Made by a program: the position numbers and the translations under genes
Shown here: positions 16,893-25,447 of the stretch, in pieces
Numbering within the stretch: the first letter of the stretch is position 1
Layout: each line of letters begins with the position of its first letter
NCBI GenBank assembly: GCA_938085045.1
Contig: CALKGI010000041.1
Span: 1 to 64,000, forward strand
DNA: 64,000 nucleotides
Reading direction: 5' to 3'
Source: an uncultured Alteromonadaceae bacterium
Lineage (GTDB): Bacteria > Pseudomonadota > Gammaproteobacteria > Enterobacterales > Alteromonadaceae
Notes under the pieces: model-generated
Databases searched by the model: none
Told to the model about the DNA's origin: nothing
Seen by the model: only the letters and a program-made list of their open reading frames with translations

Positions 16893-17769
16893 ACAAACTC
16901 ATTTGCTTAGCGTGCTGCTATGCGGTTTGTCTTTGCCCACCCTTGGGGCCGACTGTGCCACTGTGGTTTTTGCTCCAGCACAAATCAACGGTCAAACTCA
17001 TAACTTGTCACTTATCAGCGATAATGGCATGACAATCAATAGAGGCACAGCTGCCACTGAACAACATCATGTTTCACCCGGCTGGCATACCCTTACCCTT
17101 AGGCAGCAAGTTAGCAATAAATCGCCAGCAAGACCCGTGACTAAGGTTTTACGTATAGGTGTCGAAGTCGACAAAAAATATACCTTAAGTTTGGATGAAA
17201 CCGGCAACAAAGTGGCGCTGTTATCTAGCGAGGCCTTTCAATGCAATGGACCTGAAAGCTCTATGGCACAAGCAAAGCTGGCCATAGGTCAATCGAGCAT
17301 TCCATCGAATGAACAATTGCCTCCACGACTTGAATATCGGTTACGCCGTTTAATGGCGAAAATTGACGCCCATCATCAAGGTTTAACCAATTCTGAAGAG
17401 GCCAACCTAGTGCCACAAACCCGGCTCAGCCGGTTTGGTGTCATATTCGACCACACACATGACACCAACGGCAAAGCACTGCAAATATTGGCTGTATCAC
17501 CGTTTTCACAAGCCACAAAGCTAGGCCTAACCAGTGGCGACACCATTATCGCTTTGGGTGAGTCGCCAATCAATTTAAAGGGCAAAAGCGCAAGTCAAGT
17601 TTTGCAAAATTACCTTGGCCCGATAAAACAAGGTCAAGCTATCACAATTAAAGTCATTCGCAACGGTAATACCATGACATTGCGAGGCACTTTCAAACCG
17701 GTGATTGTTCCTGAGGTTTATTATCAACTCGAACAACCCACCAACATATTAGTAACCACGGAGCAATAA
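16876..17769 (+). CDS. Exported PDZ-domain protein of unknown function (1)
   Basis: 297 residues. A signal peptide (~1-24, ending LPTLGA) is followed by a mature N-terminal beta-rich domain (~25-120) with two Cys residues (DCATVVF; FQCNGP) that could form a disulfide, and a PGWHTLTL strand pattern seen in PEGA/DUF2057-like extracytoplasmic domains. A helical linker leads to a PDZ domain (~195-280: ILAVSPFSQATKLGLTSGDTIIALGESPI...GQAITIKVIRNGNTMTLRG). There is no protease or other catalytic domain. The ATG follows a clear AAGGAGC site within the anti-sigma gene, so translation is coupled. The next gene encodes a related protein, so the pair are probably the periplasmic end products or sensors of the sigma/anti-sigma system. 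Confidence 0.8.
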   Translation: MHSAFKQTHLLSVLLCGLSLPTLGADCATVVFAPAQINGQTHNLSLISDNGMTINRGTAATEQHHVSPGWHTLTLRQQVSNKSPARPVTKVLRIGVEVDKKYTLSLDETGNKVALLSSEAFQCNGPESSMAQAKLAIGQSSIPSNEQLPPRLEYRLRRLMAKIDAHHQGLTNSEEANLVPQTRLSRFGVIFDHTHDTNGKALQILAVSPFSQATKLGLTSGDTIIALGESPINLKGKSASQVLQNYLGPIKQGQAITIKVIRNGNTMTLRGTFKPVIVPEVYYQLEQPTNILVTTEQ

Positions 17770-17772
17770 ACT

Positions 17773-18810
17773 ATGAAATCAATCAAAAACCTTCTCGCTG
17801 TTCTTTTACCCACCACAGTGATGCTTTGCGCGCCAGTTGTTCAGGCTGCAGATAACGACACCAGCTGTGCAATGATCTCAACCAAAAAAGTGCCGCTCAA
17901 CCGCGACAAACACGAATTGTTTCTAACCAGCCACAATGGCAAACCCATAGCCCCTACAGTCGAGTTACGTCACTTTTCCACTCCGGCCTCAATTCCATCC
18001 AACACCGTTGGCATACGAACCTCAGGCATGGCAAGTCCTGGCGCAGGTGGCAGCGTAGCCTACCGATACCATGAAAAACTCATGCTGGCGCCTGGCATCC
18101 ATCACTTTAGCGGTTATGCTGGTAGAAAATACACAGGCAAATATATTCCAACAATGGGACCTAAAGATAATGGCAGTGCCGGCAAAGAATTCACATTTAC
18201 CATCAATGTCGAGCCTGGCAAACTCTATAACTTAATTGCACAACGGACTTACCCTAAAACCAACAATCTGGCCAAGAAATTTCATCCGGCAATCTTGTCA
18301 ACCCCAGCGGTCAATTGCGACTCATCTAAGGCAACCAAGCTTTATACGGCCTTCAAATCAGACCCACAGGTCATCAACAGTGCCGCGTTACCAAAGCAAC
18401 TCAGTGAAGAATTCAACCAATTGATGCTAGAAATAAACGAGTACTATCAACAAAGTCAGCCACAAAAAGATAACATCGCGATAAGCCGCAGCGCAGCACG
18501 CGATTATGTTTTTGGCATTAGCGGTGCACCAGCAAAAAACGGTGGATTAGAGGTTACCGTAGTTGATAAAACCAGCACAGCTGCCGCCTTAGGACTTGAA
18601 AAAGGAGATGTTATCGTCAGCGTCAACACAAAACCTGTCAACGCTGATACATTAAAAGTATTAAGCAACGAAGTAGGCAACACCAAACCCGGCGACCAAC
18701 TGACGTTTGGCTTGTTGCGTAACGGCAAACAACTAACACTCACTAAAACGTATCAACCCACTACACTACCCGGTTTTCAAATCTATATGGATTTGGCATC
18801 TGCTAAATAA
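17773..18810 (+). CDS. Exported PDZ-domain protein of unknown function (2)
   Basis: 345 residues, starting 3 bp after the previous stop. A signal peptide (~1-26, ending PVVQA) precedes an N-terminal beta-rich region (~27-185) with a possible disulfide pair (TSCAM and VNCDSS) and a LAPGIHHFSGYAG strand reminiscent of the paralogue upstream. A helical linker (~200-230) leads to a PDZ domain (~250-335: LEVTVVDKTSTAAALGLEKGDVIVSVNTKPV...GDQLTFGLLRNGKQLTL). It shares the same fold order as its neighbour, so the two arose by duplication and divergence. No enzymatic domain is seen; role inferred to be envelope stress or outer-surface assembly under ECF control. Confidence 0.8.
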   Translation: MKSIKNLLAVLLPTTVMLCAPVVQAADNDTSCAMISTKKVPLNRDKHELFLTSHNGKPIAPTVELRHFSTPASIPSNTVGIRTSGMASPGAGGSVAYRYHEKLMLAPGIHHFSGYAGRKYTGKYIPTMGPKDNGSAGKEFTFTINVEPGKLYNLIAQRTYPKTNNLAKKFHPAILSTPAVNCDSSKATKLYTAFKSDPQVINSAALPKQLSEEFNQLMLEINEYYQQSQPQKDNIAISRSAARDYVFGISGAPAKNGGLEVTVVDKTSTAAALGLEKGDVIVSVNTKPVNADTLKVLSNEVGNTKPGDQLTFGLLRNGKQLTLTKTYQPTTLPGFQIYMDLASAK

Positions 18811-18823
18811 TATTACGTATTTT

Positions 18824-18859
18824 TGGCACAAACATCTCAATTTTTGGGATGTTTGGCCA
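18824..18859. terminator. Hairpin after the ECF operon
   Basis: CAAACATC (18829-18836) pairs with GATGTTTG (18848-18855), extended by TGGC/GCCA at the base with one bulge. It lies just after the last PDZ gene. There is no U-run behind it, so the terminator assignment rests on position. Confidence 0.45.
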
Positions 18860-18986
18860 TAAATGACTCGAAATAAGCCTATTTTTAATAACTTTTTGGA
18901 ATATCTTATTCTTTTGGGTTATCAATCTTAAGCTTTTGAGTTATCATAGCGGCATTATTTTTCCTACCTTTACAGCAGGTGATGTT

Positions 18987-20507
18987 TTGTCTTTAGAAGC
19001 CTATTTCTCCCCATTTAGAAACAATATCGTCGGTGGCGATTTAACCCTGCAATCTGGTGATACAGAAATTCCGGTACTTTATGCTGATTGGACTGCCTCA
19101 GGGCGTTTATACCAGCCGGTTGAAGAATATTTGTTACGGGAACTCGGGCCATACGTTGCCAACACGCATACCGAGACAACCCTGACTGGTAGTACCATGA
19201 CCAAAGCCTATCATGACGCTCAAAAATGCATTAAAAACCATGTCAATGCCGACGACAACGATGTATTGATTTGTGGTGGTGCAGGCATGACCGCCCTCAT
19301 CAACAAGTTTCAGCGTATTTTAGGGGTCAAAATCCCAGAAAAATGGCAATCACGATTTGAAATCAGCGAAGACGAAAAACCGTTGGTCTTAATCACGCAC
19401 ATGGAACACCATTCAAACCAAACAACTTGGAATGAATGCGCCGTCACCGTTGTTATGATCCCGCCTAACGATGTCGGTTTGCCCGATTTAGACGCAATGC
19501 GAGATATCCTTGAACAATACAAATCTCGATTGGTCAAAATAGGTTCATTTACCGCGTGTTCTAACGTCACCGGCATTAAAACGCCGTATTATCAAATGGC
19601 GCAGATCATGCACGAGCACGAAGGTTTATGTTTCGTCGATTTTGCCGCCTCAGCGCCTTATGTCGACATCAACATGCACCCGGCTAACCCAATGCAAAAA
19701 CTCGATGCCATATTCTTGTCACCGCACAAATTTCTGGGCGGTCCGGGCAGCTCTGGCGTAATGTTATTTGACAAAAAACTCTACACCAACAAAGTACCAG
19801 ATCAATGTGGTGGCGGTACAGTCAGCTGGACCAACCCTTGGGGTGAGCACAGTTTCTTTGAAGACATCGCAGTACGTGAAGATGGCGGCACACCGGGATT
19901 TTTACAAACCATCAAAGCAGCATTAGCAATGAAAGTTAAAGATGCAATGGGCGTTGAGAACATCGCAAAACGCGAAGTAGAACTGACCAAAATTCTAATG
20001 GAAGGGCTTAAAGAGCACCCTCGTATTAACATGCTTGAGAATAACCGCAAAGAACGCTTGTGCATTGTTTCTCTGTACGTAGTGGGTATTCACTATAACT
20101 TGATTGTGCGTTTACTTAACGACAAATTTGGCATACAAACCCGTGGCGGCTGTAGCTGTGCTGGCACTTATGGTCATATATTGTTGGGCGTAGACGAAGA
20201 AACTTCGCAAAAGATCACCAATCAGATAAATCAAGGCGATGTCACGCAAAAACCTGGCTGGGTTCGTATCTCACTGCACCCAACCTCAACTGACGAACAA
20301 GCCAAGTTTATCGTCAACGCGGTTAAACAAGTGGTCGATAATGCCGAACAATGGCAACAAGACTACAGCTTTAAAACGTGTTCAGGTGAATTTGAATTAA
20401 GAGAAAAACCCACCTACAAGAGCATTGATGATTTCAACCCAATGGGGACGACAGGTGTTGGGGCAAATGGTAAAGAAAGTAAATCTTTGCTGAGCTGGTT
20501 TAAATAG
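18987..20507 (+). CDS. Class V aminotransferase / cysteine desulfurase-like PLP enzyme
   Basis: About 506 residues from a TTG at 18987, which an AGGTGA site precedes by a few bases; the frame remains open to an earlier TTG at 18936, so the start is uncertain. PLP fold type I of the NifS/CsdA class: THMEHHSNQTTWNE (cofactor-stacking His), VKIGSFTACSNVTGIKTP, FVDFAASAPYVDINM (Asp contacting the pyridine N), LSPHKFLGGPGSSG (Schiff-base Lys), GGGTVSWTNP, REDGGTPGFLQTIKAALA and the C-terminal RGGCSCAGTYGH with a Cys at the desulfurase-like position. The protein is longer than IscS/SufS (about 400) because of a ~50-residue N-terminal part and a C-terminal extension. No sulfur-relay partner is adjacent, so desulfurase and aminotransferase/lyase functions both remain possible. 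Confidence 0.85.
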   Translation: MSLEAYFSPFRNNIVGGDLTLQSGDTEIPVLYADWTASGRLYQPVEEYLLRELGPYVANTHTETTLTGSTMTKAYHDAQKCIKNHVNADDNDVLICGGAGMTALINKFQRILGVKIPEKWQSRFEISEDEKPLVLITHMEHHSNQTTWNECAVTVVMIPPNDVGLPDLDAMRDILEQYKSRLVKIGSFTACSNVTGIKTPYYQMAQIMHEHEGLCFVDFAASAPYVDINMHPANPMQKLDAIFLSPHKFLGGPGSSGVMLFDKKLYTNKVPDQCGGGTVSWTNPWGEHSFFEDIAVREDGGTPGFLQTIKAALAMKVKDAMGVENIAKREVELTKILMEGLKEHPRINMLENNRKERLCIVSLYVVGIHYNLIVRLLNDKFGIQTRGGCSCAGTYGHILLGVDEETSQKITNQINQGDVTQKPGWVRISLHPTSTDEQAKFIVNAVKQVVDNAEQWQQDYSFKTCSGEFELREKPTYKSIDDFNPMGTTGVGANGKESKSLLSWFK

Positions 20508-20598
20508 TCGTAGAACCTCAAATGGGCTGTAGCTTCAGCCCGATAAACCTCACCCGGAGGATGGGGCGAAGCTTGCGAGCCGTAGTTAGCGCTTGCGC

Positions 20599-20766
20599 GT
20601 AACCCATCGCTTATTTGTCGTTAACCGCAAAACTTGCTACGTAACCCATCGCTTATTTGTCGTTAACCGCAAAACTTGCTACGTAACCCATCGGTTATTT
20701 ATCGTTAACCGTTAAACTTGCTATGTAACCCATCGCTTATTTGTCGTTAACCGCAAAACTTGCTAC
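20599..20766. repeat. Four tandem copies of a 42-bp unit
   Basis: Perfectly contiguous 42-bp units at 20599-20640, 20641-20682, 20683-20724 and 20725-20766. Each begins GTAACCCATCGCTTATTTGT and ends AAAACTTGCTAC. Copies 1, 2 and 4 are identical; copy 3 has several substitutions. The array is followed by the inverted start of the unit (GATGGGTTAC, 20773-20782) and another TAACCCATCC at about 20802, so it is embedded in a palindromic repeat. A GGGCTG/CAGCCC hairpin (20524-20541) lies upstream. This array accounts for the 389-bp gap between the aminotransferase and RND genes; there are no spacers, so it is not CRISPR. Confidence 0.95.
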
Positions 20767-20896
20767 GTAATTGATGGGTTACGGCTTGCTTCGCATACGC
20801 CTAACCCATCCTCCATATGAGAGAAAACATATGAGAGCAAATCAAGTTGTTGTGCAGGCGAAATCCTTAAATAGCAATTTATAACCCCAAAAGCCC

Positions 20897-23800
20897 TTAC
20901 TCCACTGCAACCTTATAATCATCACTCACAGCTTTTTTCTTATCATTGCCCAGTTGCATCAAGCTCGGCAAGAAAATCAAAGTAAACACCGTACTGACCG
21001 ACATACCGCCTACTATCACCGCAGCAATACCTCGATATAACTCAGCACCAGCGCCCGGTATCAACAACAAGGGCAACATACCGCAAATACTGGTTAAGGT
21101 ACTCATCAAAATAGGGCGCAGTCGTAGCCTTACCGCTTGCTCAACTGCATCATGACGAGACAAACCTTCACGCTCTGCCATACGGGTTTGGTACACCAGC
21201 AAAATGGCGTTATTAACCACCAGCCCCAACAGAATAATGAAACCAATCATGGTTAACAAATCCAGCGGCTGGAAAATAACCAAATCGGTGATCCGCAGCA
21301 AACCAATACCGCCAACTGTAGCCAGCGGGATCATCAAAATCACCAACAAACTGTCTTTAAACGATCGGAATAATGCAGACATCAACAAATACAAAATCAA
21401 CAAGGCCAACACAAAACTTTGGCTCAAATTACTGATAGCTTTGGTCAAATCTTCTGCGGTGCCACGATAACTGACATTACCAGATTCAGGCAATTGCGCC
21501 AAAATATCTGGGTTTGCCTTTTCTTTTAAAGCAACAACAGCCTCTTCGAGCGACATGTTATCTGGCGGCGTCACGCGCAAAGTAATGGTTCTGCGTCTAT
21601 CAACGCGCCTGATATCACTTGGCCCCGCAGTTCTAATGATATCGGTTAATTCACCGATGGCCTGTACGCCTGCTTGTGGGGTATAAAACGGAATACCAGC
21701 CAATTCTTCAGGGGTATCCCATTCTTCACTGCGCAACAAAATATTCAATCGTTTTTGACCATTGAAAAAATCACCAACATACAAACCCGAACCTAACGCC
21801 CGAGAAACCGCCGAAACATCTTTACGCGTCCATCCAGCCTCAGCAATCTTGCGTTCATTAGGAATAAGCCGTAGCTCAGGTGATGCCAAAGACAAACCTG
21901 GTACCGGACGTACATTAGCGCCAGGCAAAGCCGCCATAACCGCACCAAAACCGACTCTGGCCGCAGTCAGTAGCTGGTCAACATCATTGGCTTGAATATC
22001 AATGTCAATCACTCGGCCACCGCCAAGGTTCGAAAATATCTGTGCTTGAGAAGCAAACGCAATCGTATCGGGGAAACCTGCCAACAATTCACGATTAACC
22101 AGATTCACAATGTCATTAATGTCTTCGTCGTTTTCACCTCGGCCACCCATAAAACCAAAGGATCCAAAAAAGCCCATCCAATTGTGTTCTATTTTTGGCA
22201 ATTTTTCGCCTTTGAGATAAGGCATCAAACGGGCATTAATAACATCAGACATTTCCTGCCTAGCTGCCGGATAGCTTATGCCCGGTGGCGGTAAAATAAA
22301 CGCCCTAAAAGAGTTTTGATTACCCTTAGGCAAATAATCTGGTTTGGGCACCAAAAAGAAGCTACCAGCCAGCGACAAGCTCATCAATCCAGTCACCCAA
22401 AAAACGCGCTTTGTCGTGCTATTAGTTAAAAACATCACCCCTTTGGTAATGCTTTGCCACCAATGCTGATGCGGGTCTTCTTCACTAACTTGTTTCAACA
22501 ACTTGGTGGCTGCCATCGGCAATACCGTAATGGCCACCAGCAAAGACGCCACCACAGCCACCGCAATGGCAACCGCCAAATCGGCAAACAATTGGCCAAC
22601 CACATCAGGTAAAAACGCTATAGGCAAAAATATTGCCACGGTGGTCACCGTAGACGCCAATAAAGCCCCCCAAACCTGCTCTGTGCCCTTTAAGGCCGCA
22701 TCTGCTGGACTGAGGCCCTTTTCACGCAGGCGCACAATATTTTCTAGCACCACAATGGCCGCATCTAACACCATCCCCACCGCAAACGCTAGGCCCGCCA
22801 TTGAGATAATATTCAACGTTCTGCCAGTGGCATACAAAGCGATAAAAGTAATGGTTAACGACAACGGAATAGCAATAGCAACCACCAAAGTTGCCCTAAA
22901 CTTACGCAAAAACCACCACAATACCGCTATCGCAAGCAATACGCCTAGCATCAGGTTATTGCGCACTAAATCCATCGAACGGTCTATATAAATGGTTTCG
23001 TCATACATTTGAATCATACGTAAACCCGCTCGTAATAACGGACCCTCGTTCAATTCCTTCATGGTTTGTTTCAGCCCCACCATGGTATCCATCACATTGA
23101 TACCCTGCTCAACCTGAGCATTCATCGCAATGGCTGGTTCGCCGTCGAGTGTTAAAATACCCGTGCGGTCTTGTAATCGCATTTCAACTTTGGCCACATC
23201 TTTGAGCAACACCGGGTCGCCATCGCGCCAATCAAGGATCATCTCCTCAATTTGAGCAATTTCGTAACCTCCGGCATAACGAATGGTGTATTTACGCCGG
23301 CCCACATCATTAAAGCCGCCCGAAACATCATTATTACCACCGACCTTAGCAGCGATTTGCGGTAAGTCTAAACCTAGGCTAGCCGCTTTGTAAGGGTCAA
23401 ATGTTACCCGAATTTCACTTTGTAACCCGCCATAAGCATTGGTTTGCGAAATGCCCTTCACCCGCTCCATTTTGGATTGCACTACTTCTTCGACAAAATC
23501 CTGATAACTGACAATATCTCGGGTATTACCTTCTAGAGGTTTGAGCGCAAACCAAGCAATGGCCGTAAAGTTACTGTCGCCGCCAACAGAGATAACAGGC
23601 TCAGTCGCATCTGGTGGATAACTGGGCACCTGATTAAGCGCATTCATCACATCAATTAACGCACGCTCAAGATTGATACCGGTATAATATTGTAAAGTAA
23701 TGTTGCCACTGCCAGAGCCCGCAGAAGACTCCATTTTTTCAACACCTTGGAGGCCCTTCAATACATCTTCTTGACGTTCAATGATCTCCGCTTCCATTTC

Positions 23801-23971
23801 TTCGGGGGCAGCGGCACGCCAACTAGTACTAACCACTATCATGGGTTGACTGACATCGGGGGTTAATTGAATCGGCAACCGAAAAAGACTGATAAGACCA
23901 AACAACATCACCAGCAAAATACCCACAACAACCGCGGTAGGATTACCTAAAGAAAGATTGGTAAGCTTCAT
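20897..23971 (-). CDS. RND efflux pump inner-membrane transporter (HAE1/AcrB-like)
   Basis: 1024 residues, the standard length for a proton-driven resistance-nodulation-division transporter. It begins MKLTNLSLGNPTAVVVGILL with the first transmembrane helix. Two large periplasmic loops alternate with helix bundles; RND hallmarks are GLAFAVGMVLDAAIVVLENI (helix 4, with the proton-relay Asp), AALKGTEQVWGALLASTVTTVAIFLPIAFL and the C-terminal half counterpart GFIILLGLVVNNAILLVYQ...RLRPILMSTLTSICGMLPLLL. The gene is 6 bp downstream of its membrane-fusion protein and needs an outer-membrane channel encoded elsewhere. Substrate cannot be told; the family exports drugs, solvents or lipids. A 42-bp tandem repeat lies just beyond the 3' end. 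Confidence 0.95.
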   Translation of the reverse strand: MKLTNLSLGNPTAVVVGILLVMLFGLISLFRLPIQLTPDVSQPMIVVSTSWRAAAPEEMEAEIIERQEDVLKGLQGVEKMESSAGSGSGNITLQYYTGINLERALIDVMNALNQVPSYPPDATEPVISVGGDSNFTAIAWFALKPLEGNTRDIVSYQDFVEEVVQSKMERVKGISQTNAYGGLQSEIRVTFDPYKAASLGLDLPQIAAKVGGNNDVSGGFNDVGRRKYTIRYAGGYEIAQIEEMILDWRDGDPVLLKDVAKVEMRLQDRTGILTLDGEPAIAMNAQVEQGINVMDTMVGLKQTMKELNEGPLLRAGLRMIQMYDETIYIDRSMDLVRNNLMLGVLLAIAVLWWFLRKFRATLVVAIAIPLSLTITFIALYATGRTLNIISMAGLAFAVGMVLDAAIVVLENIVRLREKGLSPADAALKGTEQVWGALLASTVTTVAIFLPIAFLPDVVGQLFADLAVAIAVAVVASLLVAITVLPMAATKLLKQVSEEDPHQHWWQSITKGVMFLTNSTTKRVFWVTGLMSLSLAGSFFLVPKPDYLPKGNQNSFRAFILPPPGISYPAARQEMSDVINARLMPYLKGEKLPKIEHNWMGFFGSFGFMGGRGENDEDINDIVNLVNRELLAGFPDTIAFASQAQIFSNLGGGRVIDIDIQANDVDQLLTAARVGFGAVMAALPGANVRPVPGLSLASPELRLIPNERKIAEAGWTRKDVSAVSRALGSGLYVGDFFNGQKRLNILLRSEEWDTPEELAGIPFYTPQAGVQAIGELTDIIRTAGPSDIRRVDRRRTITLRVTPPDNMSLEEAVVALKEKANPDILAQLPESGNVSYRGTAEDLTKAISNLSQSFVLALLILYLLMSALFRSFKDSLLVILMIPLATVGGIGLLRITDLVIFQPLDLLTMIGFIILLGLVVNNAILLVYQTRMAEREGLSRHDAVEQAVRLRLRPILMSTLTSICGMLPLLLIPGAGAELYRGIAAVIVGGMSVSTVFTLIFLPSLMQLGNDKKKAVSDDYKVAVE

Positions 23972-23977
23972 AACCGC

Positions 23978-25057
23978 CTACTCCTTAGACTGGATTGAAA
24001 CCAGCGTGTCGTTATTGTCTTTAATCGCCACCTGTTGGCCATCTTGCAAACGTTCAGAGCCGCGAATAACGATATTATCCCCCTCTTTTACACCACCACT
24101 AATCGCAATAAGCGAGCCCGATGCAATGCCCAACTCAACAGGCACACGCTTTGATTTATTGTCAGCATTAATTCTAAACACCGCGTTACCACCACGGCGC
24201 AAAACAATTGCATCTCTGTGTACTACCAATAGATTTTCGGTTTTGCCAGTTGGCACGGCGACTCTCACATCAAGCCCTACCGGCCACTGTGATTCTGCCA
24301 GTGTTAAACGTAGTTCCATCAAATGTGAACGATTATTGGCAACAGGCACCACGGTACGTACTGTAGCGCGGGTTTGCCCCAAAGGTGATTTTACATCTAA
24401 CTCGCTGCCAGGGCGTACAAACTGATAAACCGTCAGTGGCACTTGAGCGGTGATCTCAAGGTTGGCCGTTTCAACCAACTGCAACACCTTAGTGCCATTA
24501 CTAACCACCTCGCCTAACTTGCTCAAGCGAGTGGTTACCACAGCATCAAAAGGCGCCAAAATTTTAGTAAAAGCCAAGCGCTGACGCATTTGCCCCAAGC
24601 GGGCCTGCTGAGCTGCCAATGTGGCTTTGGCCATATCTCGGTTATTAACGGTTTGTTCAAAGTCTGTTTTGCTCGACAGGTTTTGCTTGGCCAAAGCTTG
24701 CTTGCGCACCACTTCATCTTGCAAAAATTGGTAATTGCTTTTGCCGCTCTGCACACTCGCTTGCAATTCATCGACCTGTAAAGCAATCAAGGTATCATCG
24801 ATTTTAGCGATAACGTCACCCTTAGAAACTCTATCGCCAATCTGGGCGACATGAATTAATCGACCATCAACTTGCGCCGCAATTTGCGCGTCATTGTTGC
24901 TGACAACCGCACCAGACATCCATGAAGTCGGAAAAATTTCAGTTATTTTCGCCATCATCACATTCACAGGCGTTGCCGGTCTGCCCGGTGCAGCAAAGGT
25001 ATTGAACGACAACAATAGCAGTAGATTGAGTGTGAAAAAAACCGGAAGAAATTTCAT
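23978..25057 (-). CDS. RND periplasmic adaptor (membrane fusion protein)
   Basis: 359 residues. A signal peptide (~1-22, LLLLLSFNTFAAPG) lacks a lipobox Cys, so this adaptor is probably secreted or anchored by its N-terminal helix. The HlyD-type layout is visible: barrel-sandwich halves with DAQIAAQVDGRLIHVAQIGDRVSKGDVIAKID (~57-88), an alpha-hairpin coiled coil (LQASVQSGKSNYQFL...AQQARLGQMRQRLA), then FTKILAPFDAVVTTRLSKLGEVVSNG, a beta-barrel domain and a membrane-proximal domain ending in GVKEGDNIVIRGSERLQDGQQV. First gene of the two-gene pump operon. A long palindromic hairpin lies 70 bp upstream and may control the operon. Confidence 0.94.
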   Translation of the reverse strand: MKFLPVFFTLNLLLLLSFNTFAAPGRPATPVNVMMAKITEIFPTSWMSGAVVSNNDAQIAAQVDGRLIHVAQIGDRVSKGDVIAKIDDTLIALQVDELQASVQSGKSNYQFLQDEVVRKQALAKQNLSSKTDFEQTVNNRDMAKATLAAQQARLGQMRQRLAFTKILAPFDAVVTTRLSKLGEVVSNGTKVLQLVETANLEITAQVPLTVYQFVRPGSELDVKSPLGQTRATVRTVVPVANNRSHLMELRLTLAESQWPVGLDVRVAVPTGKTENLLVVHRDAIVLRRGGNAVFRINADNKSKRVPVELGIASGSLIAISGGVKEGDNIVIRGSERLQDGQQVAIKDNNDTLVSIQSKE

Positions 25058-25127
25058 TGATTGACCAATCCTTTTGAAGCAAACGCGACTTTAAAAATAA
25101 TGCCTAAGAATAACCGATAAAGATAAA

Positions 25128-25155
25128 AAAGGTAACAAGTAAAGTTGTTACCTTT
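25128..25155. promoter_or_regulatory. 11-bp stem palindrome in a divergent intergenic region
   Basis: AAAGGTAACAA (25128-25138) and TTGTTACCTTT (25145-25155) are perfect inverted repeats around GTAAAG. T-runs lie outside the stem on both strands (TTTTTTT at 25160-25166 on plus; TTTTTT directly after the stem on minus), so it reads like a bidirectional intrinsic terminator. Yet it lies between two divergent genes, 70 bp upstream of the pump adaptor. It could be an attenuator, a repressor operator, or the terminator of an unseen small RNA. The rest of the 390-bp gap (25058-25447) shows nothing else I can support. Confidence 0.6.
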
Positions 25156-25447
25156 AGTGTTTTTTTGCTGCTAAATTCCGCTTATTACCGCCATAGTCAA
25201 ATAAGCAAATCTATGGATACAATGCTAATTAAACTGGCCAAATGCCTGTAAAACCACCATGTCAGTCAACACCTTTTGCCTTGCCTGCACATTATTCCTG
25301 TAATATATGGCCAACTGGTCAACTTGTTGTTTCATATTGATTCGCTCAACCCTAATCACCCTTTCTTTGCCCCTATATCATTAATCTGGCACAAGCCTTG
25401 CTGAACTTAAAAGACAACCACCACCTGAAAGAAGAAAAGGGAACAGT

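Noticed and set aside
20599-20766. Tandem repeat as a possible CRISPR array
   Set aside because: Units are contiguous with no unique spacers, and no cas genes are near.
22503-22991. 162-residue plus-strand open frame inside the RND transporter
   Set aside because: Antisense shadow, rich in Ala/Thr/Asn because of codon periodicity in the transporter.
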